51,082 nucleotides of DNA from an uncultured Pelagibacteraceae bacterium (GCA_902579985.1 CACHIV010000008.1:1-51082), one strand, 5' to 3'; counted from the first letter of the stretch, positions 32,568-40,077 are shown. Notes: generated by a model from the sequence alone, not told the origin. Numbers and translations are program-made.

Positions 32568-33413
32568 TTATTTTAGTAAATTTTTAAAACACTCAACAGT
32601 ATTTTTTAATAAGCATGCAATAGTCATTGGTCCAACACCTCCAGGAACCGGGGTTAAAGCTTTTGCAAATTTAGAAACTTCATCAAAAGCTACGTCTCCT
32701 ACAATTCCTTTATCGGTTTTATTTATTCCAACATCAATTACAATTGCGTCTTTTTTAACCCAATCCCCTCTAACAAGTTCAGGAATTCCAGCTGCAGCTA
32801 CTATTATATCGGCCTCTGAACATTCTGCCTTAAGATCTTTTGTTTTTGAATGTGTAATTGTTACAGTACAATTTTCTCTTAAAAGAAGTTGTGTCATAGG
32901 CTTACCATTTAAATTGGATCTTCCAATCACAACTGCTTTTTTACCATTCAAGTTTTGTTCATATTTTTTAATTAACAAATAACAGCCTAGAGGAGTGCAA
33001 GGTATAATACTTTTATAACCTGAAGATAGATTCCCTACATTTACTGGATGAAAACCATCAACATCTTTTAAAGGAGAAATTCTCTCTATAACTTTTTTTT
33101 TATCAATATGTTTTGGTAATGGTAACTGAACTAATATACCTGAAATTAGGCTATCATTATTTAGTTCATCAATCTTATCCAATACTATTTTCTCATCTAT
33201 ATCTTTTGGAAACTTAATAATTTCAGATTTTAAGCCAACTTCTATAGCGGCCTTTTCTTTCATTCTAACATAAATTTGGCTAGGAGCTAAATCACCAATT
33301 AATATAACAGTCAAGCCTGGAACTAGATTTTTTTTCTTTTTAAGCTCAGAAATTTCTTTTTTTAATTCATCTCTAATCTCAGCTGCTATTTTTTTTCCAT
33401 CTATTAAAATCAT
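32568..33413 (-). CDS. folD: Bifunctional methylenetetrahydrofolate dehydrogenase/cyclohydrolase
   Basis: FolD interconverts 5,10-methylene-, methenyl- and 10-formyl-tetrahydrofolate for one-carbon metabolism. The 281-residue protein has the catalytic YVRMKEKAAIEVGL (Tyr and Lys), QLPLPKHI, DVDGFHPVNVG, the NADP loop VIGRSNLNGKPM and PGGVGPMTIACLL. Loop residue Leu-Asn replaces the commoner Ile-Val in GRSxxxGKP. Length is normal. It is the last gene of a leftward hemC-hemD-mscS-yggT-folD run and is convergent with the MBL gene. Confidence 0.97.
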   Translation of the reverse strand: MILIDGKKIAAEIRDELKKEISELKKKKNLVPGLTVILIGDLAPSQIYVRMKEKAAIEVGLKSEIIKFPKDIDEKIVLDKIDELNNDSLISGILVQLPLPKHIDKKKVIERISPLKDVDGFHPVNVGNLSSGYKSIIPCTPLGCYLLIKKYEQNLNGKKAVVIGRSNLNGKPMTQLLLRENCTVTITHSKTKDLKAECSEADIIVAAAGIPELVRGDWVKKDAIVIDVGINKTDKGIVGDVAFDEVSKFAKALTPVPGGVGPMTIACLLKNTVECFKNLLK

Positions 33414-33421
33414 AACTTAGG

Positions 33422-33712
33422 TTAAAATATAATTGGTGCTACGTATAATTTCATACACATTTCTATAAACCAAATCAACAAAAGTAATATTACTGGAGAT
33501 ATATCTAAACTACCAAGATTAGGTAAAAAACGTCTTATTCTATTTAAAATTGGATCTGTCAATCGATAAGTCAATTCTAAAATAGAATAAACAAATCTAT
33601 TTTGAGTGTTCAAAACATTAAACGCAACTAACCAACTAACAATTACATTTGCAATTACGATATAAGAATAAAGTTTTAATATTTGTAAGATTAAATAAAA
33701 AATAGCTATCAT
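33422..33712 (-). CDS. YggT family membrane protein
   Basis: This 96-residue integral membrane protein has two helices (about 3-29 and 66-90) separated by the conserved YggT loop YRLTDPILNRIRRFLPNLGSLDISPVI. The family is implicated in osmotic stress tolerance and in chloroplast/bacterial envelope organisation, with no defined activity. It overlaps mscS by 4 nt and lies 8 nt before folD, so it is co-expressed with them. Confidence 0.92.
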   Translation of the reverse strand: MIAIFYLILQILKLYSYIVIANVIVSWLVAFNVLNTQNRFVYSILELTYRLTDPILNRIRRFLPNLGSLDISPVILLLLIWFIEMCMKLYVAPIIF

Positions 33713-34794
33713 TTTTTTTCAATATAAATTGAAGAACTTGGAAAAGCGAAGGAAGCTTTATTATTTTCAACAATTTTTTTGATTTCAATAGCTAATTTTT
33801 CCTTTATTGTAAGCCATTCATTCCAGCTCCCTGAATTAGTAAAACAACGAACATACATATCAATAGAACTATCAGAAAATTTGTCTACTCTTACAGCAAG
33901 ACCTACACTTTTATTAAAATCCTCACTTTTTTTAATATGATTTTCTATTTGATCTCTAATAGTTTTCAATTGTTCAACGGTTGTGTCATATTGAAGTGTA
34001 ATAATCCAGCTTATTAACCAATTTGAAGTCTCACTAACATTAACAACTGCATTTTCAGCGAATTGAAAATTTGGAATAATTGCTAAAGACTTATCAAATT
34101 TTCTTATAGTTGTTGATCTAAATCCGATTTTTTCAACTATACCCTCAATAATTCCATCAACTAAAATCCAATCTCCTATCTTAAATCTCTTTTCAACAAG
34201 AACTAAAATTCCTGAAATTAAATTCTTAAATAAATCTTGAGCACCTAAAGCAACTGCAACACCAAATAAACCTAATCCAGCAATAATTGGTCCAATTTTG
34301 ATACCCCATAATTCTAAGACTGCTGCAAGACCTAAAATAAATATTAAAATCTTTAATGATTTAATAATCCAACCAATTAATTCTCTTGTTAAAAGTTTAT
34401 CAAGTCCACTCAAAATATAAGAAACAGGTTCAATGATTTGGTGAATAACCCAAAAAATTAGAATGGTAATTAGAGTTCTGTTAATTGTATCAACGACTTC
34501 CCTTCCTTCTGTTGAAAATGTCATGTAATAACTTGCAATAAAAAAACCCAAAACTATCGGCAAAAATCTTGCAGGTCCAACTAATGCGTTAACAAATGTA
34601 TCATCTAATTTATTGGTAGTTCGTTTTGAAATAATTTCTAATTTTTTGATAATAAGTTTACTGATAAGACCTCTAAAAATAAGAAATATTAAAAAAATTC
34701 CAATTCCAATTAAAATTTGAAAAATATCGACACCAAGAATTCCCTTATTCCATACAGATAAAAATATATCAGAAAAATTATTAAATAATTCCAT
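33709..34794 (-). CDS. Small-conductance mechanosensitive channel family protein (MscS)
   Basis: This is a membrane tension-gated channel of 361 residues. Predicted helices lie at about 20-42, 75-93, 103-125 and 140-190. The pore-lining helix matches GLGLFGVAVALGAQDLFKNL, followed by the beta domain FKIGDWILVDGIIEGIVEKIGFRSTTIR that defines MscS. A C-terminal alpha/beta domain follows. It probably protects against hypo-osmotic shock. It sits between hemD (2 nt) and yggT (4-nt overlap). Confidence 0.94.
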   Translation of the reverse strand: MELFNNFSDIFLSVWNKGILGVDIFQILIGIGIFLIFLIFRGLISKLIIKKLEIISKRTTNKLDDTFVNALVGPARFLPIVLGFFIASYYMTFSTEGREVVDTINRTLITILIFWVIHQIIEPVSYILSGLDKLLTRELIGWIIKSLKILIFILGLAAVLELWGIKIGPIIAGLGLFGVAVALGAQDLFKNLISGILVLVEKRFKIGDWILVDGIIEGIVEKIGFRSTTIRKFDKSLAIIPNFQFAENAVVNVSETSNWLISWIITLQYDTTVEQLKTIRDQIENHIKKSEDFNKSVGLAVRVDKFSDSSIDMYVRCFTNSGSWNEWLTIKEKLAIEIKKIVENNKASFAFPSSSIYIEKK

Positions 34795-34796
34795 AA

Positions 34797-35495
34797 TTAA
34801 ATTTTATATAACAAAAACTCTTCTTCTCCAGGGTTAAAAAGAAAAATTTTTTTCCACTTAATTTCATTCAATATTGACGAGGTTTTTTCGCCTATACACA
34901 TCAAATTTGTGTTCATCCAAAGATTTTCTGTTCGATGAATCTTGATAAAATCTAAAAAACTTATAGCACTATTTTGTGAATATATAAAAACCATATCAGG
35001 AATTTTAAGCTTAAGATCTCTAATAAAGTTTTCATCAAAATTTTTATTATGAATACTTTTATAATTCACTATCCTTTCAATATTATAACCAGCACTAACA
35101 AGTTGATGATCAAGATCAATTGAAATAATTTCTCCACTCACATAAACTAATTTTCCATACTCTTTATTAAAATTTTGTAAAATTAATTCTTTTAGATTAT
35201 TAACATTTCCATCGGCTGCAATTATATTCTGAAAACCAACACTTCTAGCTTTTTTTTCAGTGGCACTTCCTACACAAAAGCATAAAATTTTTTTATCAAT
35301 ATTCTTTAAGTCCAAATATTTAATAGCATTAGAACTTGTAAAGATAATACCTTTGTAAGCTAAAGGTTCAATTTCTTCGTACTTTAATGGTACAATATTT
35401 ATTAAAGGTAAATGAGAAACTTGATGTCCTAATGACTTAAATTTTATTATCATCTCAGAACTATCTTCTAATGGTCTTGTTAATAAAATATGCAT
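34797..35495 (-). CDS. hemD: Uroporphyrinogen-III synthase
   Basis: HemD closes and inverts ring D of hydroxymethylbilane to give uroporphyrinogen III. The 232-residue protein is divergent, as is usual for the family, but shows LLTRPLEDS at the start, the IIFTSSNAIKYL motif (about 50-61), VGSATEKKARSVGF and the second-domain VFIYSQNSAISF. It begins 1 nt after the hemC stop, and this hemC-hemD order confirms the assignment. Confidence 0.9.
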   Translation of the reverse strand: MHILLTRPLEDSSEMIIKFKSLGHQVSHLPLINIVPLKYEEIEPLAYKGIIFTSSNAIKYLDLKNIDKKILCFCVGSATEKKARSVGFQNIIAADGNVNNLKELILQNFNKEYGKLVYVSGEIISIDLDHQLVSAGYNIERIVNYKSIHNKNFDENFIRDLKLKIPDMVFIYSQNSAISFLDFIKIHRTENLWMNTNLMCIGEKTSSILNEIKWKKIFLFNPGEEEFLLYKI

Positions 35496-35496
35496 A

Positions 35497-36417
35497 CTAT
35501 TTCTTATAAGAATTATTTGATTTTTTTTTTAATATCTCACCTACTTCTTTACCAAGTTCTTTTGCATTTTTCACTTTTGAAGATTTTTTTTCATAAAATT
35601 TTTTTGTTCCATCCAGGGAAAAAAGTTCTGCTTCTAAAATTATTTCATCTTCTTTTATTGAAGCATGTGCTCCAACAGCTGTTTCACAATCGCCTTCTAA
35701 CACTTTTAAAACATTTCTTTCAGCTTGAGCTTTTTGATAAGTCTCATTATGATTCACTTGGTCTAAAATAGAAATAATCTCATTATTATCATTACAACAT
35801 TGAAGTGCGATAATTCCCTGTCCAGCACTTGGAATTAATTCTTGAGTTGAAAAAATTTCTGTAATTTGATTTTCAAATTTTAAAAATTTCATGCCTGCAT
35901 AAGATAAGATCAATGCATCGTATAATCCATCATTTAATTTTTTAATTCTAGTATCAACATTTCCTCTTATGAGTTTACAATTAATATCTGTCCTAATTCT
36001 TTGAATTTGAAACTCTCTTCTATATGACGAGGTTCCAATTATTGCATTTGTTTTTAATTCTTTAAGTTTTTTTTTATCTTTAGAAATTAAAATTTCTCTT
36101 GGATCATTTCGCTCTAAAAAAGAATTAACCATCAAACCTTCTGTTTCTTTTGCTGGCATGTCTTTTAGAGCATGAACAGCAATATCAATTTTTTTTTCCA
36201 AGAGTTCTTTTTCAATAGCAGTTGAAAATAATCCCTTGCCACCAATCTCTGATAATCTTAAATCTTGAGCCTGATCTCCCTCAGTAGATATCTTTTTTAT
36301 TATAATATCATTATCTTCTAAGTTTGTATTTAGGATAATATTATCCTTTGCTTTATGTGCATAAATAAGTGCTAATTTACTTCGTCTGGAGCCTATAATA
36401 ATTTTTTTATTTTTCAT
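35497..36417 (-). CDS. hemC: Porphobilinogen deaminase (hydroxymethylbilane synthase)
   Basis: HemC polymerises four porphobilinogens in heme biosynthesis. The 306-residue protein has IGSRRSKLALIYA, the catalytic Asp86 in VHALKDMP, GTSSYRRE with cofactor-binding arginines, RGNVDTR, and the dipyrromethane-attachment Cys244 in LEGDCETAVGAH. It heads the leftward run and is divergent from tsaD across 59 nt. It links to the heme demand of the ccm system. Confidence 0.97.
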   Translation of the reverse strand: MKNKKIIIGSRRSKLALIYAHKAKDNIILNTNLEDNDIIIKKISTEGDQAQDLRLSEIGGKGLFSTAIEKELLEKKIDIAVHALKDMPAKETEGLMVNSFLERNDPREILISKDKKKLKELKTNAIIGTSSYRREFQIQRIRTDINCKLIRGNVDTRIKKLNDGLYDALILSYAGMKFLKFENQITEIFSTQELIPSAGQGIIALQCCNDNNEIISILDQVNHNETYQKAQAERNVLKVLEGDCETAVGAHASIKEDEIILEAELFSLDGTKKFYEKKSSKVKNAKELGKEVGEILKKKSNNSYKK

Positions 36418-36476
36418 TTAATTACATTATAATTAATACTTATATTGAGATTGTATTATTAATAAAAACTAATTTA

Positions 36477-37550
36477 ATGAAAAAAAAACCTTTAATTCTA
36501 GGAATTGAAACAAGCTGTGATGAAACTGCTGCTTCCGTAATAACAGAAAATGAACAAGGTTTTCCAACAATTTTATCAAATATTGTTTCAAGCCAAGTTG
36601 ATGTTCATAAAGAATTTGGAGGGGTTGTTCCTGAGCTTGCGGCAAGATCTCATTTAGAAAAAATTGATTTAATTACAAAAAAAGCAATAGATGAAAGTGG
36701 AATTAAAATAGAGGATTTAGATGCAGTTGCGTCTACTGCTGGCCCAGGTCTTATAGTTTGCTTGTCAGTAGGTTTAAGTTTTGGAAAAGCAATAGCTTCA
36801 TCAATTAATAAACCTTTTATAGCTGTCAATCATCTTGAAGGTCACGCACTAAGTCCAAAATTGGATTCAAACTTAAATTATCCTTATCTTCTACTTTTAA
36901 TATCAGGTGGACATACTCAATTTTTAAGTGTTAAAAATTTAGGAAGTTATAAAAGATTAGGTACAACAATTGATGATGCTGTTGGTGAAGCTTTCGATAA
37001 AACTGCTAAACTAATTGGAATAGAATTTCCAGGTGGGCCACAAATTGAAGTATACGCTAAAAAAGGAAACCCTACGAAGTATCAATTGCCAAAACCAATT
37101 TTTCATAAAGGCGGATGTAATTTATCTTTTGCAGGTTTAAAAACGGCAGTTTTAAAAATTTCAAAACAAATAAAAACTGAACAAGAAAAATATGATTTAG
37201 CTGCATCATTTCAGAAAACAATAGAAGATATTTTATATAAAAAGAGCAAAATTGCTTTTGAAGAATTTAAGAAAATCAATAATAAGAATTATAATAAATT
37301 TGTTGTTGCTGGTGGAGTTGCTGCTAACAAAAGTATCAGAAAAATATTAGAAAAACTTTGTAAAGAGGAAAAGTTTGAGTCTATATTTCCAAAAATAAAT
37401 CTTTGTGGTGATAATGCTGCAATGATTGCTATGGTTGGTTTAGAGAAATTTAAACTAAATCAATTTAATAATTTAGATTATCCTGCAAAACCACGTTGGC
37501 AACTTGATACAGATGCTATATTTTTAAAAGGGGCTGGAGTAAAACTTTGA
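36477..37550 (+). CDS. tsaD: tRNA N6-threonylcarbamoyladenosine transferase TsaD
   Basis: TsaD transfers threonylcarbamoyl to A37 of ANN-decoding tRNAs. The 357-residue ASKHA-fold protein has the ETSCDETAAS motif, GGVVPELAARSH, the metal-binding NHLEGHALSP (His119 and His123), SGGHTQ and a late VAGGVAANKSIR. Its TGA stop overlaps an ATG (TGATG) that begins a 14-codon fragment resembling the start of the EVE-domain gene 2.1 kb downstream. This marks the boundary of the inserted segment. Confidence 0.97.
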   Translation: MKKKPLILGIETSCDETAASVITENEQGFPTILSNIVSSQVDVHKEFGGVVPELAARSHLEKIDLITKKAIDESGIKIEDLDAVASTAGPGLIVCLSVGLSFGKAIASSINKPFIAVNHLEGHALSPKLDSNLNYPYLLLLISGGHTQFLSVKNLGSYKRLGTTIDDAVGEAFDKTAKLIGIEFPGGPQIEVYAKKGNPTKYQLPKPIFHKGGCNLSFAGLKTAVLKISKQIKTEQEKYDLAASFQKTIEDILYKKSKIAFEEFKKINNKNYNKFVVAGGVAANKSIRKILEKLCKEEKFESIFPKINLCGDNAAMIAMVGLEKFKLNQFNNLDYPAKPRWQLDTDAIFLKGAGVKL

Positions 37551-37594
37551 TGAAATACTGGTTACTTAAACCAACACTTGTGATACATCGTTAA
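37550..37594 (+). pseudogene. 5' fragment duplicate of the EVE-domain gene
   Basis: The reading frame beginning at the tsaD stop gives MKYWLLK and then PTLVIHR before TAA. Its first seven residues are identical to the start of the EVE gene at 39661, and 17 of the first 21 bases match; the differences are synonymous third-position or Leu-codon changes. It looks like the old gene start, cut off when a 2.1-kb segment entered, with a replacement start supplied at the far end. Confidence 0.7.
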
Positions 37595-37643
37595 GACTCT
37601 ACCGACTCCCACTAACCTTTACCTTATCTTTACAATTAAAAAT

Positions 37644-37669
37644 GTTGATTAAAGCTAATTATAATCAAC
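37644..37669. other. Hairpin in the left flank of the insert
   Basis: GTTGATT (37644-37650) and AATCAAC (37663-37669) can pair around 12 nt. It lies just before the first direct-repeat copy. No T run follows, so a terminator is unlikely. Confidence 0.35.
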
Positions 37670-37672
37670 AAA

Positions 37673-37696
37673 TGCATAGTACGTTGCATAGCACGA
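37673..37696. repeat. Tandem 12-bp units, left copy (direct repeat with 39566-39589)
   Basis: Two adjacent 12-mers TGCATAGTACGT and TGCATAGCACGA lie 27 bases upstream of the zinc-ribbon gene start. The whole 24-bp block recurs at 39566-39589 with 21 of 24 bases identical, near the right end of the insert. The unit length (about one helical turn) and position fit protein-binding sites: an operator for the zinc-ribbon protein, or recombinase arm/att sites. Confidence 0.75.
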
Positions 37697-37723
37697 CTTT
37701 CTAAATTGTGCTAAATTAATCAT

Positions 37724-38455
37724 ATGATTTGTCCTTCTTGTAAAAAACAAACTAAAATTATAAGTGATAAATTTCATAAAAAAACTAACACTGTGGAAAG
37801 AAAAAGATATTGTGTTTGTGGCAATCTATTTTCAACTTTCGAAAAATTTAAAAAAACAAGAAAAACAAGAAAAATTAGACCCAATACTTATTGGAAAAAC
37901 GAGAGAGTTTTTCAATATGCCATACATAGATATAACGCTGGAGTAAAATCATGGAGAAAAGGTTTAAAACAAATAGGTTTTGTAACTAAAAAAATACATA
38001 AATCCAAAGAAGGAGCAAATTTATTTGCTATAGAAGATCCAAGAATAAAAAATATGAATGATTTCAATGAAATTCGTATTAAGAAAAAAGATAAAAGTAT
38101 TGATGGCTTACCTATAAATATTTTTTATGCAGAAGATAAAGGGAAGGCCGCTATTGGATTTGAAATCAAGGGAAAGAGACATGTTTATAAAATTGAAACC
38201 AAAAAAAAAACAATATCAAATGTAATAAAAAGTCCAATTTATTGGGAAATGCGAGAAAATATTATCGGTAAACCAAAAGAGGATCGGCTTAATAAAGACA
38301 AAATAAGAAAAGAAATAAATGAATATTATAAATCAATTTGTTCATACATTAAAGATAAGGAATTCAATCAAAATTTCTTTATAAAAATGAACCCAGAAAT
38401 GAAATGGTTTTGGCTAGATGAACAAGTTTGGACAATTTATACAACTATTCGTTAG
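37724..38455 (+). CDS. Protein with NrdR-like N-terminal zinc ribbon and novel C-terminal region
   Basis: A 243-residue protein of unrecognised overall family. The N-terminus MICPSCKKQTKIISDKFH and then ERKRYCVCGNLFSTFEKF closely follows the NrdR repressor zinc ribbon (CPxC, basic linker, CGxxFxTFE), with Cys3, Cys6, Cys30 and Cys32; the second pair is CxC instead of CxxC. The NrdR ATP-cone is absent. In its place is a very basic region (residues 41-58), a middle domain with GKAAIGFEIKGKRHVYKIET, and a Trp-rich C-terminus (MKWFWLDEQVWTIY). It may be a DNA-binding protein. Repeats lie directly upstream. It is the first gene of the insert. Confidence 0.8.
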   Translation: MICPSCKKQTKIISDKFHKKTNTVERKRYCVCGNLFSTFEKFKKTRKTRKIRPNTYWKNERVFQYAIHRYNAGVKSWRKGLKQIGFVTKKIHKSKEGANLFAIEDPRIKNMNDFNEIRIKKKDKSIDGLPINIFYAEDKGKAAIGFEIKGKRHVYKIETKKKTISNVIKSPIYWEMRENIIGKPKEDRLNKDKIRKEINEYYKSICSYIKDKEFNQNFFIKMNPEMKWFWLDEQVWTIYTTIR

Positions 38456-38465
38456 ATACTAAAAC

Positions 38466-38487
38466 GTTCGGCGAAACTTCACCGAAC
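38466..38487 (+). terminator. Hairpin after the zinc-ribbon gene
   Basis: GTTCGG (38466-38471) pairs with CCGAAC (38482-38487), extendable by GAA/TTC after one mismatch. It lies 10 nt past the stop codon. Only a weak T-rich tract follows, so it is a possible weak terminator or processing hairpin. Confidence 0.45.
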
Positions 38488-38535
38488 ATATCTTCAATTT
38501 AAATTTTATTTCAAGCTCATATATTCGGGTTAATT

Positions 38536-38712
38536 ATGAATAAGAAAAATAAAGTTAAAACAGATAAGCAGCTTAAAATAATAGATAGAGCTACAGATAT
38601 GGCTATTCGTCAAGTTGAGAAAGAACGAAGAGGTAAGGAGAGAGATTTTATCATTGAATGGTTTAGATATATTGAGATAGCAAGCAAAGAACTAAGCAAA
38701 CATTTGAATTAA
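38536..38712 (+). CDS. Small charged hypothetical protein (58 aa)
   Basis: The 58-residue frame starts MNKKNKVKTDKQLKIIDRAT and ends with a predicted helix ERDFIIEWFRYIEIASKELSK (slightly split by charged residues), rich in Lys, Arg and Glu. It is cytosolic with no motif recognised. It lies 17 nt before the Cys-rich gene in the same orientation within the insert. No strong ribosome-binding site is visible upstream, so confidence is moderate. Confidence 0.5.
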   Translation: MNKKNKVKTDKQLKIIDRATDMAIRQVEKERRGKERDFIIEWFRYIEIASKELSKHLN

Positions 38713-38729
38713 AGAAAGGAGGTTAATAA

Positions 38730-38915
38730 ATGTTAAAACTAGTAAGTAATAATAATGAAGAAACAAATAAACCTATAAGAAAAACGCATTGTTTTCATTG
38801 TAAGAAGAACATTAATTCCCAGCAATGGGAGGTATGTGATAGCTGCAAAGGAATAGTTTGTAGTTGTGGATCTTGTTTTTGTAGTTGGGAGGGACACAGA
38901 TATGAAATTAAATGA
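38730..38915 (+). CDS. Cys-rich mini zinc-ribbon protein (61 aa)
   Basis: A very strong ribosome-binding site (AAAGGAGG) sits about 7 nt upstream of the ATG. The 61 residues contain eight cysteines in four closely spaced groups: HCFHC, VCDSC, VCSCGSC and FCSW, plus a nearby His. This could bind one or two zinc ions. It is unlike the NrdR-type ribbon of the first gene. The end overlaps the next gene's start by 14 nt in another frame. Family not recognised. Confidence 0.7.
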   Translation: MLKLVSNNNEETNKPIRKTHCFHCKKNINSQQWEVCDSCKGIVCSCGSCFCSWEGHRYEIK

Positions 38916-39132
38916 TTTAAATCCCTATTCAAAAATAAAAAAAATACTTAGAAAAAGAGCAATAAAAAATGTTGAAGAACACATTTCTTATCAACAAAAA
39001 AAAGTTTCTGATTACTCAGTAGAGGAACTTAGAAAACTTATATTATCCGAAGAAAAAAAGATTTTGCATGGAGCCGGGTGGAAAGGAGCCATCGTAGCAG
39101 TTGGGGCTATGTTTGGAATAACTAACTTTTAA
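38902..39132 (+). CDS. Hypothetical protein with amphipathic/hydrophobic C-terminus (76 aa)
   Basis: The start at 38902 was chosen because GGGAGGGA lies about 7 nt upstream, within the preceding gene; the frame is open further 5' but without a site. The 76 residues have a basic N-terminus (KIKKILRKRAIKNVEEH), a helical middle and a short hydrophobic glycine-rich end (GWKGAIVAVGAMFGITNF), which could contact a membrane. The TAA overlaps the next ATG (TAATG). Function unknown; coupling suggests partnership with the membrane protein that follows. Confidence 0.65.
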   Translation: MKLNDLNPYSKIKKILRKRAIKNVEEHISYQQKKVSDYSVEELRKLILSEEKKILHGAGWKGAIVAVGAMFGITNF

Positions 39133-39497
39133 TGATTAAGTTTTTTCTAAAGCAATTTCTTTATGGCAGATTTTATCTTTGGTTAAAATCTAATTTAGGT
39201 AGAGCATTTTTCTTTCTAGTTATAATTTTTCTAATATTTTATTTTCACAGTGAATATTTAAAATATGTTGATTTAAAGGAAAGTTCTGGAAATAGTTATA
39301 TTGGTTTATCTTTTCTTGTTAAAAATTTTTTAATTATTATCATAACTATTTCCTACTTATATTTTTATTTTTTTTTAGGGAAAGCAACAAAATCAATAGA
39401 AAATTCCCAAATAAATATCAAAAAAAATAATGATGTAGATCGAGTGGATTCATTGGATTATTTTTTAAACGAAGAAGAAATAAATAAAAAAAATTAA
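39132..39497 (+). CDS. Two-TM membrane protein (121 aa)
   Basis: An unrecognised 121-residue protein with two clear hydrophobic helices (about 25-41 and 64-88) and a charged, Asn/Asp/Glu-rich C-terminal tail of about 30 residues. The N-terminal MIKFFLKQFLYGRFYLWLKS is basic and amphipathic. It is translationally coupled to the preceding gene (TAATG). With that gene it resembles a small membrane-effector pair, but this is only an architectural impression. Confidence 0.65.
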   Translation: MIKFFLKQFLYGRFYLWLKSNLGRAFFFLVIIFLIFYFHSEYLKYVDLKESSGNSYIGLSFLVKNFLIIIITISYLYFYFFLGKATKSIENSQINIKKNNDVDRVDSLDYFLNEEEINKKN

Positions 39498-39557
39498 ATG
39501 GAAGCCTTAATTATTTTAGATATTATTTTATTAATAATTTTAAGTAGTTTAATTTAA
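39498..39557 (+). CDS. Possible 19-residue hydrophobic peptide
   Basis: Immediately after the TAA of the previous gene (TAAATG), a frame of 19 codons reads MEALIILDIILLIILSSLI and stops. It is wholly hydrophobic, like some toxin or leader peptides, but so short a frame in AT-rich DNA may be chance. It lies just before the right direct-repeat copy. Confidence 0.25.
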   Translation: MEALIILDIILLIILSSLI

Positions 39558-39565
39558 TATCCAAA

Positions 39566-39589
39566 TGTATAGTACTTTGCATAGTACGA
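39566..39589. repeat. Tandem 12-bp units, right copy
   Basis: TGTATAGTACTT followed by TGCATAGTACGA repeats the left block (37673-37696) in direct orientation with three mismatches in 24. It lies 71 bases upstream of the EVE gene and 9 bases after the last small frame. The two copies bracket all the insert genes. Confidence 0.75.
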
Positions 39590-39660
39590 GTTAGAAAAAA
39601 ACCAAGGAAAATGAAACACTGATGATTCAAAAATGGCGTAAACATTGGAGAAACAATTAG

Positions 39661-40074
39661 ATGAAGTACTGGTTATTAAAGTCTGAACCTAATGTTTGGT
39701 CAATCGATCAACAAGAAAAAGCTGGATCAAAAGGTGTCGCATGGGATGGTGTAAGAAACTATCAGGCTGCAAAAAATTTAAAATCAATGAAGAAAGGTGA
39801 TCTTTGTTTTTTTTATCATTCAAATATTGGGAAAGAAATTGTCGGTATTATAGAAGTAATTGAAGAGTCATTCTTAGATAAAACTGATAAAGATAAACGT
39901 TTTGTTGCCGTCCAAGTTAAATTTAAAGAAAAATTGAAAAAAAGTATCTCCCTAGAAGAAATCAAGAAAATTAAGTTTCTTAGTCATTTATCCCTAATAA
40001 AACAAAGCCGATTATCGGTTATGCCAATAGATTCTAAAAGCTGGAAAATTTTATATAAGATGGGTAGTATTTAA
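39661..40074 (+). CDS. EVE domain-containing protein (thymocyte nuclear protein 1-like)
   Basis: This 137-residue PUA-like EVE domain protein has MKYWLLKSEPNVWSIDQ, GVAWDGVRNYQAAKNL, KGDLCFFYHSNIGKEIVGI and the C-terminal LLKQSRLSVMP-type segment (SLIKQSRLSVMPI). EVE/ASCH-fold domains bind modified nucleotides in DNA or RNA; some are parts of restriction systems. Here it is a stand-alone housekeeping type, probably once directly coupled to tsaD (see the duplicated start at 37550). It ends 3 nt before acs. Confidence 0.92.
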   Translation: MKYWLLKSEPNVWSIDQQEKAGSKGVAWDGVRNYQAAKNLKSMKKGDLCFFYHSNIGKEIVGIIEVIEESFLDKTDKDKRFVAVQVKFKEKLKKSISLEEIKKIKFLSHLSLIKQSRLSVMPIDSKSWKILYKMGSI

Positions 40075-40077
40075 AAA

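Noticed and set aside
37550..37594. A real 14-residue peptide gene after tsaD
   Set aside because: Only the first seven residues have meaning and they equal the EVE gene start; it is best seen as a gene fragment.
37673..39589. CRISPR array or short-spaced repeat array
   Set aside because: Only two blocks 1.9 kb apart with genes between them; no spacers of regular length and no cas genes.
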